DNA of 64,000 bases from JACVRW01 sp963812415 (lineage in GTDB: Bacteria > Actinomycetota > Thermoleophilia > Solirubrobacterales > Thermoleophilaceae). Both the position numbers and the translations under genes were made by a program. Below, piece after piece: positions 9,161 through 18,683 of this stretch (its first letter is position 1; each line of letters begins with the position of its first letter). The DNA lies in NCBI GenBank assembly GCA_963812415.1, contig CAWEVH010000028.1, forward strand, positions 62,001 to 126,000, given 5' to 3'. Under the pieces are notes generated by a model. The model made no database searches. It was not told where the DNA came from and saw nothing but the letters and a program-made list of their open reading frames with translations.

Positions 9161-11394
9161 TCAGCGCTTACGTACGAGCACGATCCTTCCGAAGGTCATG
9201 CTCCGCAGACCGGCGGCGTTCCGTAGCTCGACCGCCGCCCGCGCGCGCAGCTTGCCGTCGCGCCGCAGCGCGCGCCGTGCCCGGCGCGTGAGGCGCAGGC
9301 GCACGGTGGCGCGACCACGTGCGTCGAGGCTGAAGCGGGCGCGCGCGATGCGCACGCGCCGCGCCGCGAGCGCCTTCCCGGTCGCGCTGAGGCTCACGAC
9401 GCCGGCGAGCCGCGCCTCGCCGGCGATCCGCATCCGCAGCCGTCCGAGGCGGTCGACGACGAAGCGCCGGCCGAAGCCCGCGGGTCCGGGGCGGCCGGCG
9501 GTCGTGGTGGTGGTGGTCGTCGTGCCTCCGGGCGGCGCGGTCCCACCGGGCGCGGGCGGCGAGCTCGTGCCGAGCGAACCGACTCGGCCGGCCCAGGGCC
9601 GCGGCAAGCGCTCCCGCGGCGTCCGCGGTGCCGCCCGTGACCGTCCGTCCCGCGAGTGAAGGCAGCGGCTTCGCGCCCGCCTTGATGTCCGCGATCACCT
9701 GCGCGGCGGCGCGGCCGGGCGCGGCGGCCCTCACGAGCGCGGCGATGCCCGCGACGTGCGGCGTTGCCATCGAGGTGCCGCTGAACTCGACGTAGTTGCC
9801 GGCGCCCGTCGCGTCGAGGTTCGCGACCGATGTGATGGCGTTGACGTAGGTGGCGTCGCGGCAGAGGAGGCGCAGGTTGTCGACCTTCGCGCCGTCGGCC
9901 ACGACGGTTGTTCGCGTCGGCGTCGACGCCGATGAAGGGGCGCACGTCCTCGCGCCCGTCGAGGGCGTTCACCCCCACCTCGAACGGGCCGAAGCCGCCG
10001 AGCTGCCCGTGAACTTCAGGCCGTCGACGACGGACTGGTTGCTCTGGTCGAAGGCGCCGGCGAGGAACCAGTCCGTCGCCGCCATCGCGAAGGAGGCGTC
10101 GAAGTGGAGCCGGCAGCCGCGCTCGCCGGAGAGGTTGACGTTCGCGGCCGCGTGCAGCTCCGAGTAGCGCGTTCTTCGCGTAGTTGACATCTGCCCGGGC
10201 TGTCGCTCGCCCTGCCGGCCTCGATTCCCCAGGCGACCGCGTTGCCCTGCTCGAAGTGCGTCCACTTCCCGAGCCCGCCGTCGAAGTCGTCCTCGAACAG
10301 CCGCGCGTAGTCGGTCTTGGTGCTGAGCACGCCGACCCCGGGCGCGCCGACGTCGACGGTGGTCGGCGCCGATGTTCGCGAAGCTCGGCATGCCACCCGA
10401 CTGGTTGACAGCGGTCACGCAGATCAGGTTGTCGGCGGGCAGCGCGCAGGGCGTGACCGGCGTGGTGTCGTTGTTCGTGCCGTCGTTCCCTGCCGCGGCG
10501 ACCACGACCGCGTTGAAGGTCCTCGCCTCGTTCACGGCATCCGCCATGAAATGGTCGTCCGCATCAGCCAGGCCGCCAAGGCTCAGGTTGATCACGCTCG
10601 CACCTTCGACGTGCCGCATAGGCGATGCCCTCGCCGATGTCCTCGCTGGAGCCAAAGCCCTCGCTGTCGAGGACGCGCACGGCCATCACCTGCGCCTCGG
10701 GTGCCACCCCGGCCACCCCGCGCGCGTTGTTCGCCCTGCCCGCCGCCGTACCGGCCACGTGCGTGCCGTGGAACTCGAAGTCGTCGGGCACGCCGTCGTC
10801 GTCCACGAAGTCGTAGCCGCGCACGTCGTCGATCCTGCCGTTGCCGTCGTCGTCGACCCCGACGTTGCCGCCCAACTCGTCGGCGTTCGTCCATAGGTTG
10901 GCGGCCAGATCGTCGTGCGTGAGGTCGATCCCCGTGTCGACCACCGCGATCACCTGACCTGCGCCGCGGGTGACGTCCCAGGCGTTGAGGACGCCGACCC
11001 CAGGCGTTGCGCCAAGGCCCCACAGCTGCGTGAACCAGGTGTCGTTCGGCGGCGGCGCCGCCTGCGCGCGGTAGCGGTAGTTCGGTTGGGCATATGCAAC
11101 CCTCGGCTGGCGCTCGAGCCGGGCCGCGGCGCTCTGCACGGACCCCTCGAAGCTCACGAGCTGCGCTCGCGCAACCGACAGCGAGCGCTCGAAGGTGACA
11201 TCGGCAGCGCGTCGCGCGGCGTCCCGATCGGAGGCGGACGTGCCGGGCTCGAAGCGGACGATTGCCTCGCTGGAGGCGTACGTCGCATCGGTGCTCTCGG
11301 CCACGGCTCTCGGAGGAGCGGCCGGTGCGGGGGCCGCCGCGGCGAGGAGGGCGGTGGCGGAAGCACCCAGGGCCAGTGCACGGAGCCGTCGCAT
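9161..11394 (-). pseudogene. Secreted S8 subtilisin-like serine protease, broken by six frame changes
   Basis: The parts together read as one secreted subtilase of about 740 residues. They are a signal peptide (RALALGASATALLAAAAP), an I9-like propeptide (about 42-107), catalytic Asp153 in VIAVVDTGIDL, His212 in FHGTHVAGTAAG, the oxyanion Asn in VAAAGNDGTN, and catalytic Ser in EFSGTSMATPHVAG. A run of eight threonines then leads to a C-terminal beta-rich domain ending IVLVRKR. To read it all, the frame must change near 10615, 10365, 10190, 10010, 9905 and 9590. All catalytic residues survive, which fits indel sequence errors as well as recent decay. The start ATG has AGGAG five bases upstream. 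Confidence is high for family identity, moderate for pseudogene status. Confidence 0.8.
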
Positions 11395-11469
11395 GCGCTC
11401 TCCTAAAGGTAGCTCCCGTCTCCCGAGTTCGCGCCGGTTGCCCCACGAGTGCCGCGCTACGCTCGCCGC

Positions 11470-12154
11470 ATGCCGATCGCACTCGTGACCGGAGCCAACC
11501 GCGGCCTTGGCCGGGAGACGGCCCGCCAGCTCGCCCAACGCGACTACGAGGTGATCGTCACGGCCCGCGACGAGGCCAAGGCGCGCGAGGCGGCGCAAGC
11601 GATCGGCGCGGCGCGGGCGCTCCACCTCGACGTGGCCGACAGCGCCTCGATCGAGCGCGCGGCGGCCGCGGTGCGCGACGACCCGGGCGCGCTCGACGTA
11701 CTCGTGAACAACGCGGGGATCGGGTCGGACTTCGGCGTGGCCGCCGCCGAACCCGACTTGCCGCGATTCAGCGCGCCCTCGACACGAACTTCTTCGGCGC
11801 CTACCGGCTCACGATCGCGCTGCTGCCGCTGCTTCGAGCGTCGGAGCACCGCGCGTGGTGAACGTATCGAGCGGGATGGGCGGGGTGGCCGAGATGGGTG
11901 GCTGGTCGCCCGGCTACCGCGTCTCGAAGGCCGCGCTGAACGCGATGACGCGCATGCTCTCGACCGAGCTCGCCGACGCCGGGATCAAGGTCAACTCGGC
12001 CTGCCCCGGCTTCGTCGCCACCGACATGGGCACGCCGATGGGGGCCGCCAAGTCCGTCGAGGACGGCGCCGCCGGCATCGTCTGGCTCGCCACCCTGCCG
12101 GACGACGGCCCGAGCGGCGGCTTCTTCCGCGACGGCCGCCCGGTCACGTTCTAG
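11470..12154 (+). pseudogene. Short-chain dehydrogenase/reductase, frame broken twice
   Basis: The N-terminal frame gives a Rossmann start, ALVTGANRGLGRETARQL, and the NNAG motif in VLVNNAGIGSDFG. After a shift near 11755 the next frame gives ALDTNFFGAYRLTIALLPLL. A further shift near 11850 gives VVNVSSGMGG, the catalytic pair YRVSKAALNAM and the typical end VKVNSACPGFVATDM (with Asn-Ser before the Cys-Pro-Gly loop). Reassembled, this is a classical SDR of about 228 residues close to carbonyl reductase or C-factor-like members; the substrate is unknown. All motifs remain, so the two indels may be sequencing errors. Its stop codon overlaps the stop of the convergent metalloprotease gene. Confidence 0.75.
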
Positions 12155-12979
12155 AACAGCTCGACCCGGTTGCGGGTCGTGGCGATCAGCGCCCCGCCGT
12201 CGAAGACGGTCAGCGTGATCGTGTACACGCCGGGCATCGCGTAGGTGTGGATGGCGTCGAGTCCGGTGGCGAGGTTGTCGGCGCCGGACGCCGGCTCGCC
12301 GAAGTCCCAGCGGTACTCGAGCGCCGCGATTGCGCGCGGCGGCGGAGAGCCGCAGGAGGCCCCCGTTGAACGGCAGGCGCGAGCCGTGTCCCGGGTTGAA
12401 CAGCCCGATGGCGGCGCTCACGCGGGGCGGCCTCCCGCGGTAGAGCGAGCGCACCCCGCGCACGTCGTCCCGGGTTGGCACGCGGGTCCTCCGCGGGCAC
12501 AGCGAGGGGAGGCGCGTGTCCACGTCGCCGGTGGGGTTCATCAGCGCGCAACGCCGCGCTTCGTGGCCGAGGCCGAGCACGTGGCCGAGCTCGTGCATCG
12601 CCGTCAGGCGGCGAAGCGCCGGGTCGAGGCAGTTGCGGATCACCCGCACGGTGGCGGTCACGAACGGCGACGGGTAGCCGGCCCCGGCAGCCCCCGCGAC
12701 CCCCTCGCAGCCATAGCGCCCGAAGCCCCCGGAGCGCGAGTAGCTGAACACCACGCGCGCGCGGCGGGCGGGCGCGCGCGTGAACCGGACGCCCACGTCC
12801 GCGCGGTTCCAGGCCCTGATCGCCTGGCGCACGGCGAGCGCGTAGCGCGGCGCCGTATTCGCAACCGAGATCTCGTGGTTGGGCCAGCGCGGCCCCGCGA
12901 TCCGATACGCGCTCGCCGGCCCCGCCAGAACGGTCGCCGCGAGCAGAGCAAGAGCCAGCGCCCCCGCCCCGCGACCCAT
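12151..12979 (-). CDS. Secreted matrixin-type (M10-like) zinc metalloprotease with C-terminal PKD domain, one frameshift
   Basis: A signal peptide (ALALALLAATVLAGPASA) precedes a matrixin-like catalytic domain with the zinc site HELGHVLGLGHE and the downstream Met-turn ALMNPTG. The N-terminal half of that domain carries AIRAWNRADVGVRF, a common matrixin feature. Near 12340 the frame changes, and the new frame encodes a PKD/Ig-like domain with YRWDFGEPASG and HTYAMPGVYTITLTV, ending RNRVELF. Length after repair is about 275 residues. Its ATG overlaps the TAA of the upstream glycosyltransferase-flippase gene by one base (TAATG), so the two are coupled. It is probably exported and degrades extracellular protein; the target is unknown. 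Confidence 0.8.
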
Positions 12980-15319
12980 TAGGCCTCGGCTTCGGCGGCC
13001 TCGCCGCGGCGCCGGCTGCCCATCGCGCTCAGCTCGACGGGCGCGGCGTGTAGGGCCCGCATGCGCAGGTCGCGCCAGGTCATGCCCTCGCGCACCAGCG
13101 CCGGCATGCCCATCGCGAGCGCGGTGGCGATCTCCACCGCCTGCAGGATGACCCCGTAGGCGAACGCGTTCGTCTTGCCCACCCCGTACGCGGAGAGCAC
13201 CGCCACGCACGCCGCCTGGAAGACGCCCAGGTTCGACGGGGTGGCGGGCAGAGCCGCGGTCACGTTCACGGCGAACAGCACGGCCGCGGCGGCGCCGAGG
13301 CCGGCGCGCTCGTCGAGCCCGAGTGCCACGAGCAGCACGTAGCAGGCGAGCCACTGGATCCCCCAGGCGCTGAGCTGCATGAGGGCCGCCCAGCCGCCGA
13401 GCTTCGGCTTGCGGAAGACCTCGAGCCCCCGGCGCACCTGGACCATGGCGCGCCTGGCGTGGGCGGCGGCCTGCTGCACGCGCTGGAAGCGCGACGGGGT
13501 GCCGCGACGCAGGATCCAGGGCGCGCAGAGCACCAGCACCAGCAGCACGACCGGCACGAGCGTCGCGATCACGAGCGCGTCCTCGTTGCCCTGGAAGAGC
13601 CCGACGGTGGCGAACATCACCCCGCCGAGGATCACCAGGGCGAGGATGTTGAGCAGCGTCTGGGAAACGAGGGTGCCGAGTACGACCGGGAAGCGGTCGC
13701 GCACGCGCCCGGTCCGGCGCGCGACGATCAACGCCCTCGACGGCTCGCCGAGACGCGCCGGCAGCGTCGCCGACATGAGCACCCCGATCATCGTCCCGCG
13801 GGCGGTGTCGCGGCGGCGGACGCGCGTGCCCGGAAGCGCAGCACGCAGGATCGCGTGCCACGCCTCTGCGCGCAGGAGCATCGAGGCGCACATCAGCGCG
13901 AACGCCGCCAGCACCCAGACGGGCGTGGCCGCCAGCATCGCGCGAGCGATCGACTCCGCCCCGAGCCGCTGCAGGGCGAGCGCCGTGAGACCCGCGCCGA
14001 GCAGGATCCCCACGGCGAGGATCGCGCGGCGCGCCACGCGCGCGGCCCGGCGCCGTCCCGTCGGGGCGGTCTTGGGCTCGAGCGAAGGCAGCCGCTGGGG
14101 GCGGATCCGCGGGCCCGGCTCGGCCGGGAGCGCTCCCGTCCGGCGTGCCATGCGCGCGACCCGGCCCTCGGGTTCCGGTAGCGCGAGCGCCTGCTCGTAG
14201 ACATCGGTGACCTCCGCCGCCACGTTCGGCCACGCGAAGCGCTCCGCCCGCTCGCGCGCCGAGGCGGCCATCGCCTGGCGCCTGGCGGGATCGAAGGCGA
14301 GCGCTCGCAGCGCCTCGCCGAGCTCCACCGGGTCGCCGACCGGCACCAGCAGCCCGTCGCGCCCCTCGCGCACCACCTCGCGGTAGCCGGCGATGTCCGA
14401 CGCCACGACCGGCGTGCCGGAGGCGAACGCCTCGGTGAGCACCATCCCGAAGCTCTCGCCGCCGAGCGACGGGGCGCAGAGCAGGTCGGCCTGGCCGAGC
14501 AGGCGCCACTTGTCGGCGTCATCGACGCGCCCGGCGAGCTCCACCCCGTCGGGCTCGAGCAGCAGCGGCTCGACCTCGCCGGGCTCGGGGCCGGCCACGA
14601 TCAGGCGCGCCTTGACCTCGGCGCCGCGCAGCGCCTCGAACGCGCGCAGCAGCACGGGCAGTCCCTTGCGCTCCTCGGCTCGGCCGACGAACAGGATGCG
14701 AAGCTCGTCGTGGGGACGCTCCGGGTCCGGCACGGCGGCGCCCAGGTCGACCCCGTTGGGCACGATCCTGTAGCGCCCGCCGTAGAAGCGCTGGGCGGTC
14801 CAGCGCGCAGCCTCGGAGACCGCAATCCGGGCGCTCAGCTTCGAGTAGAGGCGGCGTGCGCCGAAGAGGTTGGCCGTGAGCCCGCCGACGATCCGGCTCG
14901 TGGAGTAGGTGTGGAAGGTCGCGACGGTCGGGACGCGGGTCGTCTCGGCGGCGTACCAGGAGACCATGGGGGCGTTCGGCTCGTGGACGTGCACGAGGTC
15001 GTAGCCGCCGCCTCGCAGCTCGCGCCCGAGGATGCCCACCGCCTCGGGGAAGGGGCTCAGGTTGGAGACCGCGCCGTTCATCGGGAGGCCGACCGTCCTG
15101 CCGAGGGAGATGCCGTACTCGGGCAGCGGCCCGGGGCTGCGGCGGGGCGCCGCGATGCATCGCTCGCGAGATCCGGTCGTCGGGGTCGTAGGGAGCCAGC
15201 AGGCGCACGTCGTGGCCCTGCTCGAGCAGCTCCTCGGCCAGAGCCTCCACGTGGCGCCCGACACCGCCCGGATATGTGTACGAGTAGGGCGATACGAGGG
15301 CTAGTCGCACCCGGCCCAT
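12979..15319 (-). CDS. GT4 glycosyltransferase fused to a flippase-like (LPG_synthase_TM/UPF0104) membrane domain, one frameshift near the N-terminus
   Basis: The N-terminal half is a GT4 glycosyltransferase: RLALVSPYSYTYPGGVGRHV at the start, YDLVHVHEPNAP, IVPNGVDLGAAVPD, ILFVGRAEERKGLPVLL and GEASFGMVL-type donor site (GGESFGMVLTEAFASGTPVV). In the same frame, after a basic linker of about 40 residues, follows a polytopic domain with six to eight membrane segments and the UPF0104 signatures RLGEPSRALIVARRTG and ALPATPSNLGVFQAACV. Such domains occur in MprF-like and AglD-like proteins. Fusion suggests sugar transfer to a lipid carrier plus membrane translocation; this is inference. The frame shifts near 15150, so the first 55 or so residues lie in another frame. 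The next gene, a protease, is coupled by TAATG. Confidence 0.8.
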
Positions 15320-15340
15320 CCTATCGGCCACACTAGACGT

Positions 15341-16045
15341 GTGAGCGACGCGCGCAGCTACGTGAAATACACCTTTCTCAAGGTCGATCCGGCCTGGCGC
15401 CGGCGGTCCGCCGAGGAACGCGCTGCCGACAAGGAGGAGTTCGCCGCCGCCTGCCGCGACTTCGCCGAGGGCCACTACCTGCGCGCCTACTCGCTCGTCG
15501 GCACCCGCGGGGACTGCGACCTGATGATCCGCGCGATCGCACGCACGCTCGAGCCGATCCACGAGCTGCACGTGCTGCTCAACCAGAGCGGCCTGCTGCG
15601 CTTCGCGGAGATCTCCCACTCCTACCTCGCGATGACCAAGGAGTCGCCCTACTCCGACCAGCCCGACCAGCCGCTGGCGCCGCGCGAGGGAGCCGACGCC
15701 AAGTACCTGATCGTCTACCCGATGTGGAAGAAGCGCTCCTGGTACGGGCTCTCGCCGGAAGAGCGCATGCGCGTCATGCGTGACCACATCGCGGTGGCGC
15801 GCCGCTTTCCCGGCATCGAGACGAACACCGCCTACTCGTTCGGGCTGGATGACCAGGAGTTCGTGGTGGCCTTCGACGCCGACGACCCCGCGCAGTTCCT
15901 CGACCTCGTGCAGGAGCTCCGCTCCACCGAGTCGAGCGCCTACACCGAGTCGGAGACGCCGATCTTCACCTGCATCCGCACCAGCGTGGAGCGGGCCCTG
16001 GATGCATTGGATGGGGAGCGGGTGAGCGTCAGGCAGCCGGCCTGA
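15341..16045 (+). CDS. Chlorite dismutase-family heme protein (HemQ/ChdC-like coproheme decarboxylase)
   Basis: The 234-residue protein matches the Gram-positive HemQ branch of the chlorite dismutase family. It has the ferredoxin-like repeats and the conserved central block YLIVYPMWKKRSWYGL with the Tyr used in coproheme decarboxylation. Next come ERMRVMRDHIAVA with the likely heme-ligand His and AYSFGLDDQEFVVAFDADDP. HemQ makes heme b from coproheme in monoderm bacteria, acting in the cytosol. No other heme gene lies nearby, so this could instead be a paralogue with another redox role. It starts with GTG only 21 bp from the divergent glycosyltransferase start. Confidence 0.8.
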   Translation: MSDARSYVKYTFLKVDPAWRRRSAEERAADKEEFAAACRDFAEGHYLRAYSLVGTRGDCDLMIRAIARTLEPIHELHVLLNQSGLLRFAEISHSYLAMTKESPYSDQPDQPLAPREGADAKYLIVYPMWKKRSWYGLSPEERMRVMRDHIAVARRFPGIETNTAYSFGLDDQEFVVAFDADDPAQFLDLVQELRSTESSAYTESETPIFTCIRTSVERALDALDGERVSVRQPA

Positions 16046-16757
16046 CGAGCTCCGGGATCGTCACGAACTCGTAACCCTCCGCTCCAAGCCGCTCGAGGAT
16101 CTCCTGCGTCGCGCGGACCGAGTTCGAGCGATCGCCCGCGGGCTCGGTGTGGATGCCGTCGTGCAGCAGGATCACGTCGCCCCCCTTCGCCTTCAGGCCG
16201 CGGCGGGCGAAGTCCTGCCAGTCCTCACGGGTGCGCCAGTCCCAGCAGGTGATCGACCACTGGACGGCCACGTAGCCCTGGTCGCGGACGGCGCGGAGCG
16301 TGCCCGGACGCCGGCGGCCCCAGGGGCAGCGCATGAGCTCCCGGCCGTCGACCTCGTCGAAGCGGAGCTCCGCGGCCTCGGCGGCCGCGCGGCAGCGGCG
16401 CAGCTCGTCCTTCACGCGGGCCGTCGATCGCAGCGGGAGCGTCGGGTGCGTGTAGGTGTGGTTGCCGAGCGCGTGGCCCGCCGCCTGCACCTCGCGCGCG
16501 AGCGCGGGCTCCCGCTCGATCCAGCGCCCGACCTGGAAGAAGGTGGCCTTCGCGCCGTGGCGCTCGAACAGCTCGAGCAGCTTGGGCGTGTAGATCGGGT
16601 TCGGCCCGTCGTCGTAGGTGAGCGCGATCCGGCTCCCCGCCGGCGCGTCCGGGGCGCGCGCGATCGTCGTCCCGTAGAGCTGGGAGGTGGGCGCCTGGGC
16701 GTGGTAGTAGCCGAAGCCGGCGGCGGCGGCGGTGCCGGCGATCGCCGCGCCCCTCAT
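16029..16757 (-). CDS. Polysaccharide deacetylase family protein (NodB domain), membrane-anchored or secreted
   Basis: A 242-residue protein: a short hydrophobic N-terminus (AAIAGTAAAAGFGYYHA) is likely a signal anchor, followed by a NodB domain. It contains the metal/catalytic motif LTYDDGPNPIYT, the second metal motif GNHTYTHPTLPL (His-x3-His) and the late motif DVILLHDGIHTEP. Such enzymes remove N-acetyl groups from peptidoglycan, chitin or other surface polysaccharide. Its ATG overlaps the stop of the upstream glycosyltransferase gene by 4 bp (ATGA), so the pair probably builds or trims one cell-surface glycan. It overlaps the end of the convergent HemQ-like gene by 17 bp. Confidence 0.88.
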   Translation of the reverse strand: MRGAAIAGTAAAAGFGYYHAQAPTSQLYGTTIARAPDAPAGSRIALTYDDGPNPIYTPKLLELFERHGAKATFFQVGRWIEREPALAREVQAAGHALGNHTYTHPTLPLRSTARVKDELRRCRAAAEAAELRFDEVDGRELMRCPWGRRRPGTLRAVRDQGYVAVQWSITCWDWRTREDWQDFARRGLKAKGGDVILLHDGIHTEPAGDRSNSVRATQEILERLGAEGYEFVTIPELVRPAA

Positions 16758-17866
16758 CGGTGCACCGCCCGATGCGCCTGGCGCTTCGCGCGCCGGCGCC
16801 CGCGCGGTCCCTCCGCGGCGGCCGCCTCGGCCGTCTGCTCGACCGCGCGCAGCGCCACCGAGTTGCCAACCTGCTCGTAGCGCGCGAGCTTCTCCTCGAA
16901 CCCGCCCATGCCCTCGAGGAAGAGACGCAGCGCGGCCTTCGAGGTCCGCTCGACATACATGCCGTACCCGGTGCGGTGGAGGTAACGGGCGTTCATGAGC
17001 TGCTCGAACTGGCCGCGCAGAGGGATCGCCAGCAGCGGCTTGCCGAGGTACACCGCCTCGCTCATCAGCGAGAAGCCGCCCCCGGCCACCACTCCCCGGC
17101 AGGTCCGGAGCGCCTCGACGAAGCCCTCGTTCGAGGGCGGCCGCAGCTCGAGGTTGCCGTCCTTCACGGGCTCGTCCGGCCCCCCGCGCATCCCGTAGAC
17201 GAGGCAGGGCACGCCCGTGGCCTTGAGCGCCTCGATCTGCCGCTTGGCGCCGTTCGAGTAGACCACGAGGTGGTCGCCCTGCTCGCAGGTCGCCCCCGCG
17301 ATCTCGGGACGCACGATCGGCGGGATCAGCGTCGTGCGGCGGCGGGCGAGCGGGGGGCGGAAGAAGGTCGTGACCATGTACTCACCCGCGTTCGGCACCA
17401 TCGCCCGCACAATCGTGCGCGCGAGCCGATAGTCGTCGCGCTGCGGGCCGACGATCTCGCGGTCGTGCCGGCAGCGGTCGATCATGTTGATGTTGTCGAC
17501 GGCCACGAGGGGCGTTCGGCTCCAGCGCGCGTAGGCGGCGCAGAGCGGCTCGAAGTCCGTGATCACCACGTCGGGCCGCCAGTCGTCGACCAGGCCGACC
17601 CAGTGATTGAGCGTCTCGGGCAGCTGGCGGCGCGCGAGGCGGAGACTTTGCTGCACGGTGTTCCAGCGGTCGATCTGCCCGTCCTTCATCGCGAAGGTCG
17701 GGCCGAAGACCTCCTCCACGCGCGGCAGCCGCCCGCTCAGGTGCTCGAGAGCCCTGCCCGAGGCGACCACTCGCACGTCATGACGCTCGAGGAGGTGCGT
17801 GATCACGACCTCCGACCGGGTCGCGTGCCCCATCCCCTCGCCGTTGACGCCGTAGAGAATCTTCAT
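16754..17866 (-). CDS. Glycosyltransferase of the MJ1255/VC2487 type
   Basis: The 370-residue protein starts MKILYGVNGEGMGHATRSE, the signature of MJ1255-like glycosyltransferases with a GT-B fold (related to GT28). Later blocks are PDVVITDFEPLCAAYA and a C-terminal donor-binding region GVVAGGGFSLMSEAVYLGKP, where the GGGF and Glu contact the nucleotide sugar. The C-terminal end is basic. It overlaps the deacetylase gene by 4 bp. Acceptor and sugar are unknown; the context points to a surface polysaccharide or lipid-linked glycan. The start is 17 bp from the divergent membrane-protein gene. Confidence 0.82.
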   Translation of the reverse strand: MKILYGVNGEGMGHATRSEVVITHLLERHDVRVVASGRALEHLSGRLPRVEEVFGPTFAMKDGQIDRWNTVQQSLRLARRQLPETLNHWVGLVDDWRPDVVITDFEPLCAAYARWSRTPLVAVDNINMIDRCRHDREIVGPQRDDYRLARTIVRAMVPNAGEYMVTTFFRPPLARRRTTLIPPIVRPEIAGATCEQGDHLVVYSNGAKRQIEALKATGVPCLVYGMRGGPDEPVKDGNLELRPPSNEGFVEALRTCRGVVAGGGFSLMSEAVYLGKPLLAIPLRGQFEQLMNARYLHRTGYGMYVERTSKAALRLFLEGMGGFEEKLARYEQVGNSVALRAVEQTAEAAAAEGPRGRRRAKRQAHRAVHR

Positions 17867-17883
17867 CGCCGCAGGTACGGTAC

Positions 17884-18660
17884 GTGATAGTGGACTGGCT
17901 GCTCGCCCAACTCGTGCTGGAGCTGGAGCTCGACGGCGGCGAGCAGTTCCTCTCGCACGACGGCGTGCGCGCGGGGCTGATCCTGCTCAGCACGATGTTG
18001 CTCTCGTTCCTGTTCATCAGGACCAGCGCCCGGCTGATGCGCAGCCCCAAGGTCCCGTGGTGGCCGGGGAGCGTCACGACCGGGGACCTGCACGTCCACC
18101 ACCTCGTGTTCGGGATCGTGCTGATGCTGATCGCGGGCTTCGTGCTCGCGCTCCAGCCGGGCAGCCCGGGCAACGAGATCGTGGCCGGCCTGTTCGGCAT
18201 CGGAGCCGGCCTCACGCTCGACGAGTTCGCCCTCTGGCTCCACCTGGAGGACGTCTACTGGTCCGAGGAGGGCCGCCGGTCGGTGGACGCCGTCGTGATC
18301 GCGTTTCTCCTCGGCGGCCTCGTGCTGATCGGCTTCCTGCCCGTCTCGACCGGCGAGAGCGTGCCCGTGATCCTCCTGACCGTGCTGGTGAACCTCACCA
18401 TCAGCGCGATCGCCATCACCAAGGGGAAGGTCGTGATGGGGTTGGTGGGCGTGCTGGTGCCGATCGTCGGACTGATCGGTTCGATCAGGACCGCGAAGCC
18501 ACACTCACCCTGGGCGCGGCGCTTCTACGCCGAGGGCAGCAAGAAGCTTGCGAAGGCGGAGGCCCGCTACGAGCGGCACACGCGCCGCTATCAGCGCTTC
18601 CAGGACCAGATCGCAGGCGCCCCCACCGCGCTCGAGCCTCCCTCGAAGGCCGACGGCTAG
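17884..18660 (+). CDS. Polytopic membrane protein of unknown function
   Basis: A 258-residue protein with about five hydrophobic segments, for example GLILLSTMLLSFLFI, LVFGIVLMLIAGFVLAL, IVAGLFGIGAGLTL, AVVIAFLLGGLVLIGFL and VVMGLVGVLVPIVGLIG. Two features stand out: the histidine cluster GDLHVHHLVFGI before a membrane segment and the acidic-aromatic stretch DEFALWLHLEDVYW. The C-terminal 60 residues are soluble and rich in Lys, Arg and Tyr, with helical character. I do not recognise a named family. The start is GTG (a second GTG lies two codons later). It is divergent from the glycosyltransferase gene with only 17 bp between the starts. Confidence 0.75.
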   Translation: MIVDWLLAQLVLELELDGGEQFLSHDGVRAGLILLSTMLLSFLFIRTSARLMRSPKVPWWPGSVTTGDLHVHHLVFGIVLMLIAGFVLALQPGSPGNEIVAGLFGIGAGLTLDEFALWLHLEDVYWSEEGRRSVDAVVIAFLLGGLVLIGFLPVSTGESVPVILLTVLVNLTISAIAITKGKVVMGLVGVLVPIVGLIGSIRTAKPHSPWARRFYAEGSKKLAKAEARYERHTRRYQRFQDQIAGAPTALEPPSKADG

Positions 18661-18683
18661 CGTCAAGGCCGACAGCCAGCGTC
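18646..18683. repeat. 19-bp tandem duplication over a convergent gene junction
   Basis: Two adjacent 19-bp copies (18646-18664 and 18665-18683) beginning AAGGCCGAC differ at two bases. They span the stop codon of the membrane-protein gene and reach the stop of the convergent reductase gene. This looks like a small slippage duplication; it may have moved the junction, but no function is evident. Confidence 0.6.

Noticed and set aside
15341..16045. True chlorite dismutase
   Set aside because: The central block with YPMWKKRSWYGL and GLDDQEFVVAF is of the HemQ/ChdC branch; chlorite-using genes are absent.
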